From an uncultured Clostridia bacterium (GTDB lineage Bacteria > Bacillota > Clostridia > Christensenellales > UBA3700): DNA of 5,060 nucleotides. A program made the position numbers and the translations under genes. Below, in pieces: positions 1 through 5,060 of this stretch. The notes under the pieces are model-generated. The model saw only the letters and a program-made list of their open reading frames with translations. It made no database searches and was not told where the DNA came from. The stretch lies in the NCBI GenBank assembly GCA_947176115.1, contig CAMWPK010000111.1, forward strand, positions 1-5,060. Reading direction: 5' to 3'. Every line of letters starts with the position of its first letter. Position 1 is the stretch's first letter.

Positions 1-18
1 TAAGGCGGTTAGTTAGTA

Positions 19-47
19 TTGCAAATGCCAAAAATCTGTATTATAAT
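19..47 (+). promoter_or_regulatory. Predicted sigma-A-type promoter of malQ
   Basis: A TTGCAA -35 box (19-24) is separated by exactly 17 bp from a perfect TATAAT -10 box (42-47). Transcription would start near position 54, leaving a leader of about 26 bases before the ATG at 80, enough for the ribosome binding site and little else. No operator-like inverted repeat or cre-like site is visible nearby. The -35 box matches the TTGACA consensus at four of six positions. The call rests on consensus and spacing only. Confidence 0.7.
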
Positions 48-70
48 ATTGATAAATTCAAAGTATGTTT

Positions 71-75
71 AGGTG
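71..75 (+). promoter_or_regulatory. Ribosome binding site that decides the malQ start
   Basis: AGGTG lies four bases before the ATG at 80. The in-frame ATG at 65 has only AT-rich sequence without a Shine-Dalgarno motif in front of it, and it would place AGGTG inside the coding region. Starting at 80 gives MEKKAGILLP, which fits the usual beginning of short amylomaltases, where the GILLP motif follows only a few residues. The four-base spacing is on the short side. Confidence 0.6.
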
Positions 76-79
76 CGTT

Positions 80-1543
80 ATGGAGAAGAAAGCAGGAATA
101 TTATTGCCTATATTTTCATTGCCGAGCAGGTACGGTATCGGCTCGCTTGGCAAAAGCGCGTTTGATTTTGTTGACTTCTTGCAAAGTACAAATCAAAGTT
201 ATTGGCAGGTTTTACCGCTAAATCCTACGATTTACGGCGATTCGCCATATCAGTCCCCGTCGGCTTTTGCAGGTAATCACTACTTTATAGATATTGATAC
301 GCTTGTCGAAGACGGTTTGCTTAGCAAGGAATTTGCCGAAGAGTTTCAGATCAATTCCGCAAGAGTGGACTACGGATATTGTTTTGAAAGCAGACTTACT
401 TTGCTTAAGAAAGCCTTTGAGCTCTTTGACGTAAAAGATTGGGGATATATTGCTTTTAAGCAAGACAATGACTTTTGGCTTGACGACTACGCGCTCTTTA
501 TGTCTATAAAAGAGCACCGCGACAACTCCTCTTGGAGTACTTGGGCAAAAAAAGAAAAGCGTCGTTTGAATCTTGGCAAGTTGCAAAAAAAATACGCCGA
601 CAAGATTGAATTTTGGAAATTCGTGCAGTATCAGTTCTTTAAGCAATACGCAAGAGTTAAGACGTACGCAAATTCTAAGGGTATAGAGATTATCGGGGAT
701 ATGCCGATATACGTCGCTCTCGATAGCGTTGACGTCTGGTCCAAGCCACAGAATTATTTGCTGGATAAACATCTGGAGCCTACGGTTGTTGCAGGCGTTC
801 CGCCCGATGCGTTTTCCGCCGACGGTCAGCTTTGGGGTAATCCTATCTATAATTGGAAGAGGATGAAGAAGGATAAGTTTGAATGGTGGATAGATAGACT
901 TCGCGTTGCGTACACGCTTTACGATATAATCAGAATAGACCACTTCCGTGGCTTCGAAGCCTACTACGTCGTAGATAGCCAAAGCCAAACCGCTAGGGAC
1001 GGCGAATGGAAAAAAGGCGTGGGCTACAAACTTTTTCAAGAACTCAATAAGAGTTTGCCCGACGCAAAGATTATCGCAGAGGATTTGGGCGTAATCACTC
1101 CCAAAGTAAGACGCTTGCTAAAAAAGACGGGCTACCCGGGTATGAAAGTCTTGCAGTTTGCTTTTGGCGACCCAAAGAGCGTTTATTTGCCAAAGAATAT
1201 CAAGTCTTCAAATTGCGTGGTTTATACGGGTACGCATGACAATATGACCACTCCGCAATGGTTTGACAATTTGACAGAGTATGAGAGGGAGTTGTACAAA
1301 AAATCTTGCAAGCCTAAAAAGGGCGAGGACGATACGCATTGCCTTATTCGCGTTGCGATGTCCACCAAAGCCGAGCGCGTTATTATCCCAATGGGCGATT
1401 ATTTGGGACTAAAGAGCGAAGGTAGAATAAACGCTCCGTCTACTACCGAAGATAATTGGTCGTGGCGACTTGACGAAAACTACGATACTCCTCAATTAAG
1501 AGAATATATTATTTCGCTGACCAAGTATAGATCTCGCAAATAG
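80..1543 (+). CDS. malQ: 4-alpha-glucanotransferase (amylomaltase, GH77)
   Basis: This cytoplasmic enzyme cleaves an alpha-1,4-glucan and transfers the released piece to the 4-OH of glucose or another maltodextrin. It serves maltodextrin or glycogen use together with glucan phosphorylase, which is not in this window. The 487 residues match the short bacterial/plant DPE1-type family rather than the longer E. coli MalQ. Visible family motifs are the N-terminal GILLPIFSLPS (6-16), the active-site loop PPDAFSADGQLWGNPIY (241-257), the nucleophile D287 in RIDHFRG, the acid/base E334 in IIAEDLG, and the transition-state stabiliser D387 in YTGTHDN. The C-terminal NWSWR (459-463) is also typical. All three catalytic acids are present, there is no signal peptide, and the frame is intact to a TAG stop. 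An in-frame ATG at 65 would add five residues but lacks a ribosome binding site. The gene has its own promoter, and no terminator separates it from the next gene, so some read-through is possible. Confidence 0.96.
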   Translation: MEKKAGILLPIFSLPSRYGIGSLGKSAFDFVDFLQSTNQSYWQVLPLNPTIYGDSPYQSPSAFAGNHYFIDIDTLVEDGLLSKEFAEEFQINSARVDYGYCFESRLTLLKKAFELFDVKDWGYIAFKQDNDFWLDDYALFMSIKEHRDNSSWSTWAKKEKRRLNLGKLQKKYADKIEFWKFVQYQFFKQYARVKTYANSKGIEIIGDMPIYVALDSVDVWSKPQNYLLDKHLEPTVVAGVPPDAFSADGQLWGNPIYNWKRMKKDKFEWWIDRLRVAYTLYDIIRIDHFRGFEAYYVVDSQSQTARDGEWKKGVGYKLFQELNKSLPDAKIIAEDLGVITPKVRRLLKKTGYPGMKVLQFAFGDPKSVYLPKNIKSSNCVVYTGTHDNMTTPQWFDNLTEYERELYKKSCKPKKGEDDTHCLIRVAMSTKAERVIIPMGDYLGLKSEGRINAPSTTEDNWSWRLDENYDTPQLREYIISLTKYRSRK

Positions 1544-1594
1544 ATATCTTTACAATTAAATATTTTGCATAAAGCGTAACTTGTCCTCATAGTA

Positions 1595-1618
1595 TATAAT
1601 ATCAAAATATATTGGAGG
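1595..1618 (+). promoter_or_regulatory. Predicted -10 box and ribosome binding site of the lipoprotein gene
   Basis: A perfect TATAAT lies at 1595-1600 and a strong GGAGG at 1614-1618, four bases before the ATG at 1623. No convincing -35 box sits 16-18 bp upstream: TTTACA (1549-1554), TTGCAT (1565-1570) and TTGTCC (1581-1586) are all at the wrong distance. If the -10 box is real, the leader is only about 16 bases. The gene may instead, or also, be read from the malQ promoter. Confidence 0.45.
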
Positions 1619-1622
1619 ATGT

Positions 1623-2321
1623 ATGAAAAAGTTTTTTAGAATATTCATACCTATTGCAATCTTGGCGATTATAGTCGTTGCTTGCGTAGGTTGTGGGGAG
1701 CGTAAGACAAATCTGGAAAAGCTATGCGAGCGTACAAGCTATATGCAAAACGCTCTATATACTGCCACAGACGACAACTTCGACGTGGCTTTGAGTGTAA
1801 TTACGCAAGAGGAACACTTTATTGCAGACGGCAAAACGGACAAGGTAATGGAGATTAGTACTCTGACTCTTTCACCGCGCAACGTCGATACTTTGTCAAA
1901 TACCTATGAGTATACTTTGAAGGGAAGTAAGTCAAGCGCTACGGGAAGCATTTCTAAGAGTAGGTTGGGAATTAATCTTGCCTGCAGAATCGAGAATTTC
2001 TCTGAACTTGGAGAGTTGGAAAGCCTTACGCTTACGCTTGGCGAAACGAACTTAGAATATACGCTAACTAATATTTGTCCGGTAGAGTGTAATGGCGATA
2101 ATGCTTTGGAAATAGCGTATTCACACTTTCAAGAAAAGATAGATATCGCTCTTGCAGATAATTCTTTTGATAGAGAATGCTACGTCAAGCTCATTAACAA
2201 ATCCGAAGACAATGATAAGTACTTTTGGTACGTGTCTTTTATCAAGGATAAGGGCGACTATTGGTCGGCTATCGTCGATCCGCAGACTAAAGAAGTCGTC
2301 AATTCAAGAGAAAGTAAATAG
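1623..2321 (+). CDS. Predicted lipoprotein with PepSY-like C-terminus, function unknown
   Basis: I do not recognise this protein at family level. Its 232 residues begin with a classic export signal: basic MKK (plus R6), a hydrophobic run (about 7-20), then two possible lipidated cysteines, C21 (VVAC) and C24 (CVGC). It is therefore probably anchored to the outer face of the membrane. VVAC fits the lipobox slightly better, since a cysteine at -3 is rare. The middle (about 30-150) looks beta-rich, with alternating Thr/Ser/Leu strands such as SLTLTLGETNLEYTL. The C-terminus (about 158-229) resembles a PepSY unit: a helix starting ALEIAYSHF, then YFWYVSF and a final hairpin SAIVDPQTKEVVNSRE, where the family typically has an aspartate-containing turn and a V-V strand. 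PepSY units often act as inhibitors or chaperones of extracellular proteins, but nothing here identifies a partner. The start is set by GGAGG and the signal peptide. It ends with TAG, 17 bases before a strong terminator. The lipoprotein call is solid; the PepSY call is an impression. Confidence 0.85.
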   Translation: MKKFFRIFIPIAILAIIVVACVGCGERKTNLEKLCERTSYMQNALYTATDDNFDVALSVITQEEHFIADGKTDKVMEISTLTLSPRNVDTLSNTYEYTLKGSKSSATGSISKSRLGINLACRIENFSELGELESLTLTLGETNLEYTLTNICPVECNGDNALEIAYSHFQEKIDIALADNSFDRECYVKLINKSEDNDKYFWYVSFIKDKGDYWSAIVDPQTKEVVNSRESK

Positions 2322-2338
2322 AGTAGTTATATAAATAC

Positions 2339-2386
2339 AAAACGTCATTCTTTCACTTAAGTTTACTTAATTCAGAATGACGTTTT
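2339..2386. terminator. Bidirectional intrinsic terminator between convergent genes
   Basis: A perfect 13-bp inverted repeat pairs 2339-2351 (AAAACGTCATTCT) with 2374-2386 (AGAATGACGTTTT). The 22-base loop contains a smaller TTAAG/CTTAA pairing (2357-2361 with 2366-2370), so the hairpin may be two-tiered. On the + strand the stem ends in a run of six T (2383-2388), serving the lipoprotein gene. On the - strand it reads into TTTTGTATTTAT, serving the GH3 gene, whose stop codon lies only two bases from the stem. The AAAA/TTTT arm ends give each direction its U-tract. Confidence 0.88.
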
Positions 2387-2388
2387 TT

Positions 2389-5001
2389 CTATTTAGCTGA
2401 TTTCTTAGCCAACTTTTCTTCGCGCTTTTCATTCTTCTCAATCATTTTGGTTTCTTTGTTGGCGAGTTTGGTCTTTTCCTTTTCGAGCGCTTTTTTCTCT
2501 TTCTCGTTTTGTTTTATCTCTTTTATGACGTCGTTTACTTTGACGGCTTTGCCTTCTTTTCTAATCTTTTCCATTGCATTTTTATTTAGGATGTTGTGAA
2601 GTGTTCCGAATACTCCGCGGATAAACTTAAAGCCTGATCTGAAGTATTTTTTGTTGCCCCACATAAGCAAGCTGTCTATAAGAGAAGTGTGGATAAGACC
2701 TGACGATATACCTACCAAGCCTCTTAGTGGCATTTCTTCCATACCTTGTTTGAGCATCATCATAGTTGTAATGTCGGCGTTTGGTACTTGGCTCTTGATA
2801 ATTGACGGAGCTACTTTGACGATAAGTTTGCCGATTAAACATACTTTGAGTTCGCCTATAGTAGTGTTGTAATCAAAGTATCCGCGTTTGGTGTCGGCGT
2901 TGAGTGGAATTTCGCTTCCGTAAAGTTTTGCAAATTGCTCGCTTGGTATTTCGTCGCAATGCTCGATATCATAATAGCAAGGGCATATTGACGTATAATC
3001 AGGCACGCGCTTTTCTTCTTGGTCAAAATTGACTTCTATTACGCCTTGTAGTCTTATATCTCTGCTCGACGCGCCAATAAGGATATTGTATTTGCCGTTG
3101 GTAGCGTACCAACCGCTGATTGCAGTGTTATAGAATGCAAAGGAGCGGTAGTCAAGCGTATGCGTAACTTTTACGCTTTCTCCTGCCTTGACAAATACTT
3201 TTTCAAATCCTTTGAGTTCTTTCTTGGCTTTGAATACAACGGGATTGGGATCGCTGACGTACAGCTGACATACTTCATATCCGTCCACTTTGCCCGTGTT
3301 GGTCACGGTATACGATACTTCCATACCGTCTATTTTCAAATCGTCGTATTCAAAAGTCGTATACGACAGACCGTAGCCGAATGGGAACAATACGTTCTTG
3401 TTGGCGCTATCAAAATATCTATAACCCACAAAAATACTTTCGCGATACTCCACGTTCTTTGGTCCCATAGGGAAGTATTTGCTGACGATATTATCCTCTT
3501 CTTTTATAGGGTACGATTCTGCTAGCTTACCGCTTGGATTGACCTTGCCAAAGAGTACGTTGACAAGCGCTTCACCGCCGGCTTCACCGGGGAGATACGC
3601 ATTGAGCATAGTGTTGACCTTGTCTATCCAAGGCATAACTACAGGAGAACCTCCAAACAGTACGACAACGGTATTGGGATTGATAGACGTCATGACCTCA
3701 ATAAGGTCGCTATGGCTCTTGGGGATAGTCATATGAGAGCGGTCATAGCTCTCGCTTTCGTATTGGTCGGTCAAACCTACGAACAACAACACAGTTTTAT
3801 GATTTTTAGCCACTTGAATAGCTTCTTCAAGGAGTTTATCGTCCAACTTGTCGCTATTTACGTCGTATGCGGGAGCAAATTCATATTTCTTGCCACTCTT
3901 ATCCATTGCGTCAAGAAAACTTGTGAGTTTATAAGGATTTATTCTTGAAGATCCAGAACCTTGGTAGCGCAAGTTGCGCGCCAATTCGCCGATTATTGCA
4001 ATATCTTCTTCATTATCGTTGATAGGCAATACCTTATTGTCGTTTTTCAAAAGTACAAAAGATTGCTCAGCGATTTCTCTTGCCACTTCGTGAGCTTCTT
4101 CGTAATTTGCTTGGTAGTCAGGTTGGAGAGAGGAGTAACTCTTGATAATATATCCAAGCAATCTCTCAACAACTATATCGAGTTCTTTCTCGTCGAGTTT
4201 TCCGCTATTTACAGCTTTGACGATTTGTTTGTCAGTACTACCGCCACAGCTTGGCATCTCAAGGTCAAGTCCTGCCTTGATAGCTTCAACGCGGTTGTTT
4301 AGCGCATTCCAGTCGCTGACTACGATACCCTTAAAACCCCATTCATCTCTCAAAATATCAGTGAGCAGTCGCTTATTGTCGGATAGATATACGCCGTTGA
4401 GTTTGTTGTAAGAACACATTACCGTATCAGGTTGAGCCTTGACAGCCTCTTCGAATGCGGGGAGGTATATCTCTCTCAGCGCGCGTTCGTCAACAATGCT
4501 ATTGATAGTCATTCTGCGACTTTCTTGATTGTTGGCGCAGAAGTGCTTTAGAGAAGTTCCCACGTCGTTTGACTGAACGCCGTCAATATAATTCTTACAC
4601 ATTTTTCCCGCAAGGAAAGGGTCTTCGGAGAGATACTCAAAGTTACGTCCGCAAAGAGGACTTCTCTTGATATTGGTACCAGGGCCTAAAATCGTGCTTA
4701 CGTTTTGGTCAAGACACTCTTTGCCCAAGGCTTCGCCCATTTTGGTTGCCATATCGACGTTCCAAGTGCTTGCAAGATTGACGGCAGGCGGAAAAGCCGT
4801 GGCAGGGAAGGATTGCTTCATACCTAGGTTGACGTCATCGTCGTTTTCCTTTCTCAATCCGTGAGGACCGTCGGACATCATCACGCTGGGGACGCCCAAT
4901 CTCTTTATAGGCTTAGTGCTCCAAAAGTCATAACCAGAGCACAGTCCGGCCTTTTCCTCCAAAGTCATTTTGCTAATCAACGTTTTAATTTCGTCAATCA
5001 T
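2389..5001 (-). CDS. Glycoside hydrolase family 3, probable cytoplasmic beta-glucosidase, with long C-terminal extension
   Basis: This retaining exo-glycosidase would release terminal beta-linked sugars, probably glucose, from imported oligosaccharides. The 870 residues lack a signal peptide, so it should act in the cytoplasm. Domains are an N-terminal GH3 barrel (about 1-290), the GH3 C-terminal alpha/beta domain (about 310-500) and a fibronectin-III-like domain (about 574-645), with no PA14 insert. Active-site motifs are SDGPHGLR (D44), GRNFEYLSEDP (R119), KHF (K152, H153), MCSYNK (Y198) and the nucleophile D230 in GIVVSDW. The acid/base is probably E417 in ESESYDR, less likely E415. Beyond about residue 660 there is an extra stretch of about 210 residues: a folded-looking part containing EEMPLRGLV (755-763), then a Lys/Glu-rich tail (811-870). 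The start is the ATG at 5001, six bases from GGAGG; the family-typical KMTLEEKAGL follows at 11. A GTG further upstream lies in adapter sequence. Substrate cannot be read from sequence: beta-glucosidase is the best guess, with beta-xylosidase or other beta-glycosidase possible. The promoter is lost at the contig end. Confidence 0.95.
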   Translation of the reverse strand: MIDEIKTLISKMTLEEKAGLCSGYDFWSTKPIKRLGVPSVMMSDGPHGLRKENDDDVNLGMKQSFPATAFPPAVNLASTWNVDMATKMGEALGKECLDQNVSTILGPGTNIKRSPLCGRNFEYLSEDPFLAGKMCKNYIDGVQSNDVGTSLKHFCANNQESRRMTINSIVDERALREIYLPAFEEAVKAQPDTVMCSYNKLNGVYLSDNKRLLTDILRDEWGFKGIVVSDWNALNNRVEAIKAGLDLEMPSCGGSTDKQIVKAVNSGKLDEKELDIVVERLLGYIIKSYSSLQPDYQANYEEAHEVAREIAEQSFVLLKNDNKVLPINDNEEDIAIIGELARNLRYQGSGSSRINPYKLTSFLDAMDKSGKKYEFAPAYDVNSDKLDDKLLEEAIQVAKNHKTVLLFVGLTDQYESESYDRSHMTIPKSHSDLIEVMTSINPNTVVVLFGGSPVVMPWIDKVNTMLNAYLPGEAGGEALVNVLFGKVNPSGKLAESYPIKEEDNIVSKYFPMGPKNVEYRESIFVGYRYFDSANKNVLFPFGYGLSYTTFEYDDLKIDGMEVSYTVTNTGKVDGYEVCQLYVSDPNPVVFKAKKELKGFEKVFVKAGESVKVTHTLDYRSFAFYNTAISGWYATNGKYNILIGASSRDIRLQGVIEVNFDQEEKRVPDYTSICPCYYDIEHCDEIPSEQFAKLYGSEIPLNADTKRGYFDYNTTIGELKVCLIGKLIVKVAPSIIKSQVPNADITTMMMLKQGMEEMPLRGLVGISSGLIHTSLIDSLLMWGNKKYFRSGFKFIRGVFGTLHNILNKNAMEKIRKEGKAVKVNDVIKEIKQNEKEKKALEKEKTKLANKETKMIEKNEKREEKLAKKSAK

Positions 5002-5007
5002 ATCAGA

Positions 5008-5012
5008 CCTCC
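5008..5012 (-). promoter_or_regulatory. Ribosome binding site that decides the GH3 start
   Basis: On the minus strand GGAGG stands six bases before the ATG whose first base is 5001. The same site would fall inside the coding region, encoding Trp-Arg, if the GTG at 5034 were used. This settles the start as MIDEIKTLIS. Only about seven more genomic bases (5013-5019) remain upstream, so no promoter can be seen. Confidence 0.85.
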
Positions 5013-5019
5013 AATATAG

Positions 5020-5060
5020 CTGGCTCTGATACACATCTGCCGCTGCCGCCGATATGCAGT
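5020..5060. other. Sequencing adapter remnant (Nextera/Tn5 mosaic end, read-1 arm and i5 index), not genomic
   Basis: Bases 5020-5038 match the 19-bp Tn5 mosaic end CTGTCTCTTATACACATCT at 17 positions. Bases 5039-5052 match the following Nextera read-1 arm GACGCTGCCGACGA at 12 of 14. Bases 5053-5060 (TATGCAGT) are exactly the reverse complement of i5 index ACTGCATA (N506/S506 as I remember it). The order is that of a read running off its insert. The four differences (5023 and 5028 T to G, 5040 and 5049 A to C) are all A/C or G/T confusions, which suits base-calling crosstalk in low-quality read ends. The genomic sequence ends at about 5019. Confidence 0.96.

Noticed and set aside
1..8. TAAGGCGG resembles Nextera i7 index N701 (TAAGGCGA), suggesting adapter at the left end as well
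   Set aside because: It matches seven of eight bases only, and no mosaic-end sequence stands between it and the malQ promoter, as would be required. Coincidence is the simpler reading.
218..1039. A 273-codon open frame on the minus strand opposite malQ
   Set aside because: It lies entirely antisense to a gene with all catalytic motifs. Its translation is low in recognisable motifs, and no suitable ribosome binding site was evident. It is a shadow of the malQ codon pattern.
1535..1568. A possible terminator after malQ from GCAAATA (1535-1541) and TATTTTGC (1561-1568)
   Set aside because: The pairing is AT-rich, needs a bulge, and is not followed by a T-run. It is too weak to call.
2627..4864. 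Several short open frames of 60-121 codons on the plus strand and one on the minus strand within the GH3 gene
   Set aside because: They overlap a fully supported gene in other frames, and their translations show no domain or signal I recognise.
2389..5001. Possible reassigned stop codons, because every gene ends in TAG
   Set aside because: All three frames are uninterrupted under the standard code, tryptophan uses TGG, and further stops follow soon after each TAG. No recoding is needed.
5020..5038. A Tn5-like transposon end, suggesting a mobile element at the contig edge
   Set aside because: The bases directly after it are the synthetic Nextera read-1 arm and an i5 index, so it is a library adapter and not a natural insertion.

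Overview
The window is a moderately AT-rich bacterial fragment carrying three complete protein-coding genes. It most likely comes from an uncultured, gut-type Bacillota (Clostridia). The support for this is indirect: GGAGG-type ribosome binding sites, sigma-A-like promoter boxes, a Gram-positive-style lipoprotein, the short form of amylomaltase, and a cytoplasmic GH3 enzyme with a tail that I associate with Clostridia homologues. No marker gene allows a firmer assignment.

Layout. Bases 1-79 hold a well-formed promoter (TTGCAA, 17 bp, TATAAT) and a ribosome binding site. They lead into a 487-residue 4-alpha-glucanotransferase (malQ, + strand, 80-1543). A 79-base gap with a TATAAT box and a GGAGG site precedes a 232-residue predicted lipoprotein of unknown function (+ strand, 1623-2321), whose C-terminus looks PepSY-like. 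Facing these genes is an 870-residue glycoside hydrolase family 3 enzyme (- strand, 2389-5001). The convergent gap (2322-2388) contains a 13-bp perfect stem with T-rich flanks on both sides, so it probably terminates transcription in both directions.

The last 41 bases (5020-5060) are not genomic. They match the Nextera/Tn5 mosaic end, the read-1 adapter arm and an i5 index, with four substitutions. The real contig ends at about 5019, just upstream of the GH3 ribosome binding site, so the GH3 promoter is missing. A GTG start for GH3 at 5034 would lie inside the adapter and should not be used.

How the genes fit together. MalQ (alpha-1,4-glucan rearrangement) and the GH3 enzyme (exo-hydrolysis of beta-linked oligosaccharides) both lack signal peptides. 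They would act in the cytoplasm on imported maltodextrins and beta-glucosides, which fits a saccharolytic fermenter. The lipoprotein has no visible link to sugar metabolism. I see no mobile element, CRISPR array, RNA gene or defence system. The most unusual biological feature is the roughly 210-residue C-terminal extension of the GH3 enzyme, which ends in about 60 residues rich in lysine and glutamate.
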